64,000 nt of DNA, from the NCBI GenBank assembly GCA_043228905.1, contig JBHGNT010000011.1:18538001-18602000 (forward strand), given 5' to 3'. Positions 24,801-35,669 of this stretch are shown here, one piece after another. The notes beneath the pieces are model-generated. The model did no database searches. It saw only the letters and a program-made list of their open reading frames with translations, and was not told the DNA's origin. The translations under genes were made by a program, and so were the position numbers. The first letter of the stretch is position 1; every line of letters starts with the position of its first letter. This DNA is from Azolla caroliniana (taxonomy: Eukaryota > Polypodiophyta).

Positions 24801-27800
24801 TGCCGAAAAAATCTCTCAAAAGGTAGAAGGGCAGCTATCAAAATCACAAAAGGAGTTTCTTCTTCGTCAGCAGGTAAATGCATCTACAAAGCTAGGCATT
24901 TTAATGTAACATTTTATTAAATTGTTGCATTTTCTGATTTTGTAGTATTTAGAATGGAAAATGAATTGTCAACATTGCTAAGTTATATAGCAAATATCTT
25001 GGCCAAACAGGGCATATAAGGTTGACGGTAACACGGTTCAAGTAAAATATTGAGAAAGGAAAATTTATCCTTTAGATCACTAGGGATAATAGTGTTTCCA
25101 AGAGTAAAACAACGCAATGAGTACTTCTGGCTCTTGACATTACATTATCTTATCTATAAGGTTTCAGGAAAATAAAATTTTGGACTTTTATCTGTTCCCG
25201 TTATGATGTCTGGGAGAGCTGTTCCGCCCACATTCTTGCTGGTGAACCCAGACCATATCGGAGACCTTGCCTGTTATTTATGGTGAGATTAGTTTTATTC
25301 TAAAGAGCTGCAGATTCTTCTACTTGTTCCGCTAGAGCAGCTGAGGAAAGCAGGCAGGATTTCCTCAGTTTGGTGAAGTATTTCGCCTCTCTTTGAGCTC
25401 AACCATGTTACAAACACATGACAATATTTACAGCGGTTTATTATGCACTGTACCTCTCAGCAGGTTGACAGATTGCAGATTGTAGACCACTTACTCAAGA
25501 AGAAGATTTAAGCATATTCAATATTGTTTCTATGTGCAACCTTTTGATGATATTAAACTCATTTTTGCAGATGAGAGCCATAAAAGAAGAACTCGGTGAT
25601 ACTGATGAGGATGAAGACGATATTGTTGCTTTGGACAGAAAGCTGCAGAGTTCTGGGATGCCTGCCAATGTCTGGAAGCATACACAGAGAGAGCTTCGGT
25701 ATGTCTTTATTTTGTAATTTCAATAAATAAAAAACTGCATATTATATCAATAGCATACAACGTCAATTATGTTCAATATTATTTTCCTGTAGGCGTTTAC
25801 GGAAGATGCAACCGCAGCAACCTGGTTATAGTAGTTCACGTACTTATCTAGAGCTGATTGCTGATCTGCCATGGCAGATTAGCAGTGAAGAACGTGAACT
25901 TGATCTAGCAGCTGCAAAGGAACGGCTAGATAGTGAACATTATGGACTTGGGAAGGTGAAAAAGCGTATTATTGAATATCTGGCAGTACGCAAGGTGTGG
26001 TTTCTTGTAACTGTTAACATTTCAAGCATTTAATTTATTTAGTATATTGATATCTGATTTATATATAGCTTAAACCTGATGCAAGAGGACCCATCTTATG
26101 CTTTGTCGGTCCTCCTGGTGTGGGAAAGACATCTCTGGCATCATCAATTGCTGGGGCTTTGGGTAGGCGCTTTATCCGTATATCTCTTGGTGGCGTGAAG
26201 GATGAAGCTGATATCCGAGGACATCGTCGAACCTATATTGGCAGCATGCCAGGAAGGCTCATTGAAGGAATCAAGGTATTGAGATTTTCTAGAGTGATAA
26301 GTGAATTGTCAACAATTCTAGGTTAATTGTGACTGCTAAATGAATTGCAGAGAGTTGGAGTCAACAATCCTGTAATGTTACTGGATGAAATAGACAAGAC
26401 GGGAACTGATGTTCGTGGTGATCCAGCTTCTGCACTTCTGGAAGTTTTGGATCCAGAGCAAAACAAGACTTTTAATGATCAGTATCCTTTTAGTTTTATT
26501 TGCAAATTCGTGACCATCTATATATTAAATGAATTTGAGGTTAGCCAAGGATGTAGAATCTAGATAAATATTCAATCTACAGTGGCCTCAATTTTCAAAA
26601 CTGGTTCTTTTATTATGAAGGCATATCCCTGACCTAGCATTTAGACATTGACGAGCTTAGTCTCAGTGTCCACTTGTCTAATGTATGTCTTTATTTCTCA
26701 TGTTACTCATTGACAATAAGTCAATTTATATGGTTATGCTAGAACTATTATATTTGCTTCTTTGACAGATCTTTCAAAAGCTATTTGAATGTACCATTTG
26801 ACCTCTCCAAGGTAATCTTTGTAGCCACTGCAAATAGAGTTCAACCAGTTTCTCCACCTTTATTGGATCGCATGGAAGTGATCGAATTACCTGGATACAC
26901 ACATGAGGAAAAGTCAAAAATTGCTATGCGCCATCTTATTCCTAGGGTTCTTGACCAGCATGGTATCACTTCACATCATTTACAAGTCCCTGAGGTAAAT
27001 TGTATCTCATACTTCTAGTCATCTATCTCCTTCACTTAGAACTAAGTTTATATATTACATTTTGACAGCCTATGGTGGAGCTCATTATCCAGAGATATAC
27101 ACGAGAGGCAGGGGTACGCAATCTTGAACGACATTTGGCAGCACTTGCTCGTGCGGCAGCTGTGAAGGTTGCTGAAAGAGAGCAACTACTTCGTATTCCA
27201 AGAGACTTACAGCCAGAATCTAATTCAGTGCTTGGAGGAGGCTTGGAGGGGGAGATTGTGATGGAGGTTGAAACTCTAGGTGCTCAAAATCGTGAAATGA
27301 CAACAACGATTGAAACCATAGGACCATTGCTAATTGATGAATCAACATTAGAGATGATTCTTGGGGTAAAATCTTATTGTTGTGTATATATTGTCGTAAC
27401 AGTTATGTGTATTTTTCGTGTGTGGGTGATTCAAATGGTAATCTGTCACTGAGAAGAAATGTATGATTCTTTGAAGATTTTCTTTGGCTATGATGTCTTA
27501 ATGATGGAAAGTGGGTTTTCTCAATGTAGCCTCCAAAATTTGATGGAAAGGAAGCAGCCGAAAGAGTAGCTACACCTGGAGTGGCAGTAGGTCTTGTTTG
27601 GACTGTCTTTGGTGGTGAAGTTCAGTTTGTTGAGGCCACTGCAATGGTTGGAAAAGGTGATTTGCATTTGACAGGACAACTAGGTGATGTGATCAAAGAA
27701 TCAGCCCAGATTGCTCTCACCTGGGTACTAGATCTATGGCCTTGATTGTTCAAATTTTCTGTTTTCATCGTCTTTTCTTATGCTGAAGCTGATGACAACA

Positions 27801-29788
27801 GTTAAGAGCACGGGCATCTGAACTTAAACTAGCTGTCAATGAAGAAGGAAGCCTTATGGAGAATAGAGATGTTCACATCCATTTTCCAGCCGGAGCTGTC
27901 CCGAAGGATGGACCCTCTGCAGGAGTGACTCTTGTCACTGCTCTCGTGTCTCTTTTTCTGCAACGGTGTGTACGTGCTGATACAGCAATGACAGGTGAAA
28001 TGACCCTTAGAGGATTGGTTCTACCTGTAGGAGGTGTCAAAGACAAGGTAACATATTGTAATGCAAATAGAACTTGGACTCTAATTATGTTAATCTGTAT
28101 GAATTTCTTAAATTAAAACCAAACATTTTAGAGATGCATGTGTTAAGAACATCCTATTATTGATTACAGATATTAGCAGCTCATCACTGTGGCATTAATT
28201 TGTTAGATTAAAGCCAAACATTTTAGACATGTATGCATTAAGAACATCCAATTGTTAATTACAGATACTAGCAGCTCATCGCTGTGGCATTAAAAGGGTG
28301 ATTTTACCAGCGAAGAATGTAAAAGATCTTGTGGAAATTCCTCCTGCAATTCTTGCTGATATGGAGGTAAATCAGTTTGGAAATGAAAATATATTGCTAA
28401 TAAGAGTGTAAACCCCTGCTAAGCACGTTAATTATTGCATCTATAATGTGGAGGATGTGGTTATGAGTTTTGCTGAAGATGAGTCACTGCATATGCATGA
28501 GAGGAAGCAGACCGTCCATATGCTGAGTTAAATCAATTTGGAAATGAAAACATATTGCTAATAAGAGTGTAAACCCCTGCGAAGCACGTTAATTATTGCA
28601 TCTATAATGTGGAGGGTGTGGTTATGAGTTTTGCTGAAGATGAGTCACTACATATGTATGAGAGGAAGCAGACCGTCCATATCCTGAGGCGTAGTTACTT
28701 GTAACAGACTGCAAGAGAATCCCCAGATTTCCCAGAACAGCTGAGATGTTTCAGGAACTAAAAATGGTCAGACAAAAAAATTTATATTGCTATTTTTTTA
28801 TACTGTGTAAACAAATGCTTTCTGTTGTGGCCTTTTGTTCCCAATGACTTCCCACTACCAAGGATTGGGACCGTCCTGGATCCTGGTGACAATTTCCCAT
28901 GCAGCATTGGGGAGGTGATTTAGAAGCATCACCCCTTTCAATATGTACCACTAAACTCTTCGGAGGGCATAAAAAGCTATTTCTCTTTTTCCTGTTTCTA
29001 GAAGCATAGACTATGGCTTTGTTCTTTTAACAGCCAAACGAATGCATAGAAATTTCTTTATTTCATTCCAGAAGTTGTGGATAACAAAAAATTGCCATCA
29101 TGAGGCCTTAATCCTACCTCCACATGAGTGTAAAATTGTGACTGTGAATGCCAATGAAAGACATGACTGAAGGTCATGAATAGAGCTGAGCCCAATAAAA
29201 GAAGGTGATCGATATTCAGTCATCGTAAGGACTTCCAGGGGAGCAGTAGTAATGAGAACTGCAGAGGAATCTGTGTTAAGGATGAAGAGTCAACATCCAA
29301 AAGAAGAGAGTTGAGAAGATTAACGTTCACATGAGGGGGAGTGTTTGCATAGACAAAGAGGTTTTAAATGTCAGGAGTCATTCAAAGCACAGTTTGAGGA
29401 GTGGGTAAGAGGCTGGTAGAAACAGGAGTCATAGAACAGTCTGGATGTGGTGGAAGAAAATGGGACCTTGAGAGCTCACGTGACTTCCAATCATTCTCTT
29501 ATGGATTCATTATTCTCAAATCTTCTCATTTGTAGACAACCTGGAGCTTGAACCAATACAATAGACTATTAAGGAAAACAATTTAGTCCTTCAATGTGTT
29601 GAGACTAAATAATTATCAATGCACTTGATCAGTTTCCAAGCTCTCAAGGGCCCAACATTTGAATTTGTCAACTGATCTTTCTCTCTTGTTTCAAATTTCA
29701 ACAGATTTTATTGGCAAATCAGATGGAAGACGTGCTACATGAAGCATTTGATGGTGGATGCCCTTGGAAATTTAATTCTAAGTTGTGA
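18886..29788 (+). CDS. LON2: Peroxisomal ATP-dependent Lon protease, LON2
   Basis: Exons: 18886-18992, 20994-21106, 21195-21306, 22065-22234, 22660-22751, 24522-24701, 24790-24873, 25571-25698, 25793-25994, 26069-26275, 26351-26481, 26781-26994, 27069-27365, 27530-27724, 27802-28047, 28265-28366, 29705-29788, giving 887 residues (Arabidopsis LON2 is about 888). Domain order: N-terminal Lon substrate-binding domain (1 to about 300), AAA+ module with Walker A GPPGVGKT (410-417) and Walker B VMLLDE (473-478), and protease domain with Ser783 in DGPSAG and Lys826 in GGVKDK as catalytic dyad. The C-terminus is SKL, a peroxisomal PTS1 signal. It degrades damaged or obsolete matrix proteins. Intron 6 begins with GC (HLQ|GCAAAA). 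Introns hold tandem duplications, one copying part of exon 16. Confidence 0.96.
20650..20865. repeat. Diverged tandem duplication in LON2 intron 1, period about 106 bp
   Basis: Two copies share AAAACTGT.TCTTTTTGTTGCC (near 20714 and 20820), a following GTGAATTGGTTTAA/ATGAGTTGATTTAA, and an ACCTTT.A.TTTT..TTATTG upstream part. Confidence 0.6.
23085..23145. repeat. Dispersed repeat, copy B, in LON2 intron 5
   Basis: This matches the segment at about 810-885 (shared GTATTCTAAACATAAAATA and TTTTTTAACAACTAT). The 200 bp before it (22880-23090) are full of TAGAATAC/GTATTCTA motifs in both orientations, suggesting the remains of a small inverted-repeat element inserted in the intron. Confidence 0.55.
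28112..28296. repeat. 95-bp tandem duplication creating a decoy copy of LON2 exon 16 start
   Basis: The 3' end of intron 15 plus the first 32 nt of exon 16 occur twice. The decoy acceptor AG is at 28168-28169 and the real one at 28263-28264. The decoy reads ILAAHHCGI, then runs into TAA after 13 codons. The real copy reads [12 protein letters not shown] as the family requires. Confidence 0.9.
28368..28690. repeat. 161-bp tandem duplication in LON2 intron 16
   Basis: Two adjacent, highly similar copies start at 28368 and 28529, sharing TAAATCARTTTGGAAATGAA and ATAAGAGTGTAAACCCCTGC. They differ at only a handful of positions, suggesting a recent event. The first copy starts at the exon 16 donor itself, but the second lacks the exon sequence. 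Confidence 0.9.
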
Positions 29789-32635
29789 AAGAAGTCAAGA
29801 ATGAAGTATTTGAAATGTAGAAAATCTTGGGAAATGAAAGCTATGCTATGAAAACTGTTCGTTGTATTTATAACATTGTTGACCGATTATTGTGATTTTT
29901 TCTTCAAAATGGAGTAAATTGTATGGATTAGAAAGGCATGACTTCAATGACTTCAAAGTGGTTTCCTATATAGGTGGGGTGTCCTGTCTATGTATAAACA
30001 TGACCTTGTTACAATGACAACCATCGTAGGGTTAAACCATTTTGAAGTCTTTTATGTATGCTTAATTTACTGCTGTACACATTTTATTTCTAACTAGGAA
30101 TATTATAATCTGATCAATTGTCATATTTATGGATACAGTCAAGTTGGTGCATCCATAGCAACTGTAAATGCTCCCTTTGTTCCTTAACTCGTTCTCTTTA
30201 TACACCATTTGTTCATTAACTCATTCTCTTTATACACCCTTTGTTCATTAACTTATTCTCGTTATACACATGATGAAGTTGCTATTGTAATGGTGGTTTA
30301 ATAAAGTAAACAGCATATGGTTACAAAGAACAATATGCATAAGACATAGGTATATTTTAATACAGGAAAACCATAATTGTGCCTTCATTTCAGTACAGTA
30401 TATTAGTATGCTTATTATTTATTCTATAACAATGTGGCACCAATGTGATAGACAATGCACTGGCCTGTATGATCGAACCAACTTTCAAAGGAAAGAAAAC
30501 TTGGTTGAGATAGGGACACGCCTTAGTTAATACATGGATGCGTGAAGCATTCTATAAAAGAAAAGTGGTGTTCCCCAATGATGAGGTAGAGGTTCTACCT
30601 CTATAATAATAATGATAATGGAATTAGATTATTGTGTATGAAGATTATCACATAAGACAATTGGATAAGATTTCATTTCACACACTCTATAAAGACAGCA
30701 ATTCTGATCTGTTTATTTTGACTCCCATATATAAATCTCAGGGATGCGTTTTAGTTCTCTTCATAAAAAAAGGCAGTTCTTTTTTCTTCCTGAACATCAG
30801 AAAGAGTAAGGCAGATTAAAACCTATCACAAATTTGAAGAATAACTGTATATACAGAGGTGCAAAAGAGTAAGCTCAATTATTTATATCCATATTGGAAA
30901 ATAGCAAATGACTCTTAAATAATGAAATATGATAGTCATCAATGAATTAAACATTTAAAAATCATGATTCAATAGCACTGACCAAATTGGATCATTCAAC
31001 ACTGTTGTTATATGTCTTCTTTTGTGACAGGGAGAGTCAAAAACCATGAATATAATGGTGTTTTAGAATCTGTTTCTTTATTGTAGCTTCATTGAAGAGA
31101 AAAAGTTGGAGTGAAAATATGCTTGACCAAACATGCAAGTAACATACAATCTATAACATTCACTAAATCTTTGCATAATTAAACAAACTATAAGAAACTA
31201 GCATGTCTAAATGTGTATACATCATGCCTAGCAAAGAGTTTCAAACTGACCTAACAATAGAAGTGAGGGGAGAGGCGACAAGTGGATGGTATTTGTGGCA
31301 AGACGATAATTCGATATCAGAAATACCATCACAAGAGTCTATTATACATCATATATACTTCCTAATTTGTGTGAGGAGAATGCTGCAAATTAAACACTTC
31401 CAATTTGAAGAGTTGGTTCAATTCTATTCATTTCAATGCGGATCTATGTCAAACATGCCCGCTCAACACAAAAAAAACTATACACATGCAGGCAAAAACA
31501 TCGCAAATGAATCTATGCATATAAAACACAGACAGGAATATGTAGAGGTACACACCAGAAATTAAATCCTCAAATACATCACTTTTCACATCAAATTGCC
31601 TATTGACAATACAGAGTTGTTCATAATAGCATTGATAGCTAAAGATTGCACTCTTATTTGGATTGATAGAAACAAGCTCAATTTTATTGAGATCAAAATC
31701 CAACACGGATGTAAACCTAGGTTTATAATGGATTATGTATACAGATCTCTGGCCCGTCATAAAACTCAGAGACTTGAGGTCAAGCATAGCCAAAAAGATG
31801 TCCATCACTTACACTGAGTTAAGCCAAGTACATCGTAGAGCATTTTCTGATATCTCTAGGTTTATTCACAAAAAAGAATTTAATCACAGTAGCTATTTCT
31901 TATTCATTTCAACGACTGACAAAGAAAAAAAACTTGATACAGATGTGGAAGGATCCATGTATTAACAATGGCAAGCATCCACCTTTAAAGCACAGATCTA
32001 TATAATCCTCGTTAAAAGGCTCCCTTATAATTCTTGGTTCTACCCCCTTCTCTTCTAAACGAAATTCAACTCATTTTGTCCCATAATGAAGGATAATACT
32101 GTGAAAATCCAGGTTTTCTTAACTAATCCAACTCAAATAATCTGATTTTGTTTGTGTTTCACACTTAGAAGTAGAGGGAGAGCAATCATTTATTGTCAAG
32201 AGCAAAAGCATTGCTTCCTCGATCTCCTTGCCAATTTCCAGCTTCTGTGATCTATGGTGTTAACATGAATAAACAAATGTAACCTTAACCTCTAACCTCG
32301 TGCAGATTGTTAATTCTTTCTAAAAGAATGCAACAATGCAAGACACCAGATATCGATGTCCAGATGTCTCTTGAAATTTCTGGAGACAACTTTAGTTGAA
32401 TAATCCACAAGAATTATCTACACTGTTAATTATTACCTGGATCAAATGTGCAACTTATAATCTTTTTAGCCTGACGCATATCCACAGACACATTCACATA
32501 TATACTGAGCTCCAGTAACTCGCATAGAGATGAGAGAATGAATATTTCCAAAAGTTGTGACTGTTATGTACATGGTCTCATCACAAATATATATATGTAT
32601 GTGTAAGTATATAACATGACAATGAGCTTCATCGC
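29789..32635. other. Intergenic region between LON2 and the F-box gene (convergent 3' ends)
   Basis: The two genes converge here. No gene is recognised. A frame of 120 codons at 31203-31565 lacks any recognisable motif or splice context and is not called. A short tandem repeat lies at 30174-30275. Confidence 0.5.
30174..30275. repeat. Short tandem repeat, about three copies of a 36-bp unit
   Basis: The unit TTTGTTCATTAACTCATTCT followed by CTTTATACACC occurs three times with few changes. Confidence 0.75.
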
Positions 32636-34141
32636 TCAGATCTCTAGCACTTGGCATGCAACCAGCTCAACGGAGCCAAAGTTTTTTCTAGCAATAGTTT
32701 TCCATCTCTCTGCTTCTGTTCCAGAAGAGCTTCCATTGCCAGTTGGCTCCAATAGCAAAGGAGAGCTAGAAGAATTAGTTATAGAAACCCCTTCATCATT
32801 CATGTCAGCCCCTAATACGATTACACAATCATTCACGTCCTTTGTCAAGATTCGCAACTTGTTCTTGAACCCAGCTAGCAAGTAAGGAGATTCGGAATCA
32901 GAATCTAGTAAAATAGGTACCTTCTTAAGGACAACTTTCCACGTGTCAGCCTCGCTATCATAAACTTTGATCTTGCAACAATCAAGAGATCCAGTAGGAT
33001 CTAATGCATAGAGATGTCCATTGACAACGGCACTAAGCTTAGTTCCGGCTTGCTTGGCTGGCCATCCCTCGCCCATGCCACGTGGCATCTCAGACCAAAT
33101 GTCTGCTGCCGGGTCAAACACCTCTCCACCCACATCAACAAAGAAAGGCCATGAATACAAGCTTTGCGGCACAAACAACTTCTCTCGATAAGCAGCCATT
33201 CCAGTGGCGATTGGTTTTAGCATATCAGCAGGAAAAGCTGCAGGTAAAAGCTGAGCTTTTGAGAAAGGCATATCAGGGATAGGAGACCAAATATTAGCCA
33301 ACGGATCATATACTTCGGCTGATTGCAATGGAGTTAACCCTGCTCTGCCTCTATTGACCCCACCCACCGCATATAATTTTCCACATACAAATGCTGTCTT
33401 ACAATAAGCCCTCGCACAACCCATTGATGCCACTTCTCTCCAAACATTCAAGCGAGGGTCATATAGCCATACTGACCTTGTTGCTGAAGATCTTGTAAAT
33501 CCTCCTAATATATATAGACATCCGTTGATTGATCCTGCTGCACATCCGCAAAATGTTGCTTTATCCAGTGCTTCTCTCCGTCCAAACAAAGCCCTGATGA
33601 ATTCCTTGAATACAAACCCCAGCCATGTCTGTGCAGAAGCAGATGATGATGATGATGATGACGATGACGAGGGATCAAGATCATCTTCATATGCCATATC
33701 TGGCATTGGAGGAAGCTTTTGCCACATACCTGTAGAGGGATCTAAAGCATGCCATGAGAGTGACTCATCAGATCTACGTATTAACACATAAAGCCATTCT
33801 TCTGTGATTAAAAGCTCTTTTCTGAGGTCGAAAAGGGAATGGCTTGAGAAAGCTTCTTTCCATCGCTTGCAGACCAAACGAAGAGTGAAGTGGTAAGATC
33901 GAGGTATTCTAGCAAGTATTCCAAGAGAAAGCTCGTCAGGTATACCTGGTATGAATTGAGGGTCTTCTTCTTCTAATACTACTGCTGCTGCTAATCCTTG
34001 TACAACTCCAGCTTCTTCTTCTTTGTTTTCCTCTCCTTGCATGCGACCTAGGCGCTGTCTTTTGCAGGGGGGGCTAAAGGAAGAGGAAGAGGAAGAGGAA
34101 GAGGAAGAAGAGGATGGAGGAGAGCTCATCACAGCACCCAT
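32636..34141 (-). CDS. F-box/kelch-repeat protein (At1g22040-like)
   Basis: A single uninterrupted frame of 501 residues. Order: Ser-rich and basic N-terminus (SSP..S tract at 6-23, CKRQR), F-box at about 64-104 (IPGIPDELSLGILARIP...LRLVCKRW), then kelch repeats from about 125 to 430 with GG-Y/W signatures such as GCLYILGGF, KLYAVGGVNRG and SAEVYDP. Blocks like LLKPIATGM, LYSWPFFVDVGGEV and MGEGWPAKQAGTKLS are those of the Arabidopsis At1g22040 subfamily, as I recall it. It should act as the substrate receptor of an SCF ubiquitin ligase, binding SKP1/ASK through the F-box; the substrate is unknown. A second poly-Ser run (about 157-166) comes from a (TCA)n-type microsatellite near 33645-33670. 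No introns. Confidence 0.93.
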   Translation of the reverse strand: MGAVMSSPPSSSSSSSSSSSSFSPPCKRQRLGRMQGEENKEEEAGVVQGLAAAVVLEEEDPQFIPGIPDELSLGILARIPRSYHFTLRLVCKRWKEAFSSHSLFDLRKELLITEEWLYVLIRRSDESLSWHALDPSTGMWQKLPPMPDMAYEDDLDPSSSSSSSSSSASAQTWLGFVFKEFIRALFGRREALDKATFCGCAAGSINGCLYILGGFTRSSATRSVWLYDPRLNVWREVASMGCARAYCKTAFVCGKLYAVGGVNRGRAGLTPLQSAEVYDPLANIWSPIPDMPFSKAQLLPAAFPADMLKPIATGMAAYREKLFVPQSLYSWPFFVDVGGEVFDPAADIWSEMPRGMGEGWPAKQAGTKLSAVVNGHLYALDPTGSLDCCKIKVYDSEADTWKVVLKKVPILLDSDSESPYLLAGFKNKLRILTKDVNDCVIVLGADMNDEGVSITNSSSSPLLLEPTGNGSSSGTEAERWKTIARKNFGSVELVACQVLEI

Positions 34142-34400
34142 CTCAAACGACCCTTCTCTCCCTCTCTAATCTCTCTCTCTCTCTTTCGTGTGTGTATGTG
34201 AGAGGGAGAGAGAGATTGTGTGTGGTAGATCCTTCAAAATCTGCAGATTGTGGGAGATCATTTCTTGAGGGTTCTCAAAAGGTCACGACTTTCTTCTGGG
34301 ACTCTGCTTTTTTCTTTGTCATAAGAAGAAGACAGGGCAAGGGCAGACCAAAGCCACGCCATGCCCTCCCTACCTCACACACCTAAAAATCACATCATAT
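34142..34400 (-). promoter_or_regulatory. 5' flank of the F-box gene with GA-rich tracts
   Basis: Immediately upstream of the start codon (minus strand), the DNA holds (GA)n tracts around 34160-34220, typical of plant 5' leaders and core promoters. No clear TATA element was identified. Confidence 0.4.
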
Positions 34401-34419
34401 CAATCTGCATACAGTATAT

Positions 34420-34436
34420 ATAGTATCTGCATATGT

Positions 34437-34469
<33 letters not shown>

Positions 34470-34525
34470 TATATGTATATATGTATATGTATATATATAT
34501 ATGTATATGTATATGTATATGCATA
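34420..34525. repeat. (TATATG)n microsatellite
   Basis: Alternating TATATG/TATGTA units run almost without interruption. Confidence 0.9.
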
Positions 34526-34620
34526 GATTGAGCCATGCGTGATATTCTTGAGATTCGACATCCGTAATATTCGTGGTATTCGAGAATAGAAAATGGCCCT
34601 AAGAATATTATAAAACCATT

Positions 34621-34945
34621 CGTTTACATATACATATACACACATACATACATACACATACATATATACACACATACACAAACATATATATACATATACA
34701 CACACATACATAGATACATATATACACATACATAGATACATATACACACATACATAGATACATATACACACACATACATAGATACATATATACACATACA
34801 TAGATACATATATACACATACATAGATACATATACACACATACATAGATACATATACACACATACATAGATACATATACACACACATACATAGATACAAA
34901 TATACACATACATAGATACATATACACACACATACATATATGTGT
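34621..34945. repeat. 22-bp minisatellite, about ten copies
   Basis: The motif TAGATACATATACACACATA recurs with starts at 34711, 34733, 34755, 34779, 34801, 34823, 34845, 34867, 34891 and 34913, so spacing is 22 bp with two 24-bp steps. One copy carries a variant (TAGATACAAA). Long Tyr/Cys/Met-rich frames across it are a by-product of the repeat. Confidence 0.92.
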
Positions 34946-34959
34946 ACACAGACATACAT

Positions 34960-35160
34960 CAATAATTAATTAACCCATTAATATAATGATTAATTTACTA
35001 TTAACTAATTAATTCACTTAAACATTAATTGATTCACTAATACATTAATTAATTTACAAATACATATCTTAATTCATTAACACATTAATTAATTCATTGG
35101 AAAATATTAGTTAATTAATTAATAATCAATTAATGCATTAATAATTAATTAATTAGGGCT
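34960..35160. repeat. TTAATTAA-rich low-complexity tract
   Basis: Roughly 200 bp are built from TTAATTAATTAA, ATTCATTAA and related words, nearly pure AT. It follows directly after the minisatellite. Confidence 0.8.
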
Positions 35161-35292
35161 TTGGCAAAACTTAGGGTTTCAGTGAAACTTTGAATTTGTA
35201 GCGGACAACAGGATGTAGGATTAGGTAGAGCATGAGAGGGAGTCGATGACGCAGGCCGAAAAGAAGAAATTTTGTCGAAATTAGGATTATGA

Positions 35293-35329
35293 CAGAAATT
35301 AGGGTTTTCTGTCGAAACCCTAATTTCTG
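35293..35329. repeat. Perfect 15-bp inverted repeat carrying telo-box motifs
   Basis: CAGAAATTAGGGTTT (35293-35307) and its exact complement AAACCCTAATTTCTG (35315-35329) flank a 7-nt loop. AAACCCTAA is the plant telo-box. Another TTAGGGTTTCAG lies at about 35171. Confidence 0.8.
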
Positions 35330-35571
35330 GCCGAGAACAGGATATAGAGGGAAGCGAGGGTGTAAGTAGCACGCAGAGGGAGTAGGGTGAGGCGTCTTTG
35401 CTTCCTGTTGGCCACTGTTCACTTGCTCGTAAATAAAACACAATTTATTTATTTATTTTATTTATTTATTTTCAAAAAAAAGAAGAAAACGAATATATTT
35501 ACGTGTATTCGTATTCCTATTCGTATGGATTCGTGGGGCAGGCCCCACGAATGCGAATATTTCAATCTATG

Positions 35572-35662
35572 TGTATATGTATATGTATATGTATATATGT
35601 GTATGTGTATATGTATATGTATATATGTGTATGTGTATATGTATATGTACATATGTGGATGT
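35572..35662. repeat. (TATGTG/TATATG)n microsatellite
   Basis: A second purine-pyrimidine alternating tract of the same family as the one at 34420-34525. Confidence 0.9.
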
Positions 35663-35669
35663 GTATGTA

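Noticed and set aside
31203-31565. 120-codon plus-strand frame and an overlapping 119-codon minus-strand frame
   Set aside because: No motif, AT-driven composition, and open frames on both strands in the same place suggest chance.
34621-34945. Regularly spaced 22-bp repeats resembling a CRISPR array
   Set aside because: The repeats are contiguous, have no unique spacers, and the context is plant nuclear DNA.
34400-34962. Open frames of 112-177 codons rich in Tyr, Cys, Val and Met on the minus strand
   Set aside because: They are translations of the 22-bp minisatellite and TATATG repeats in several frames at once, with no other protein features.
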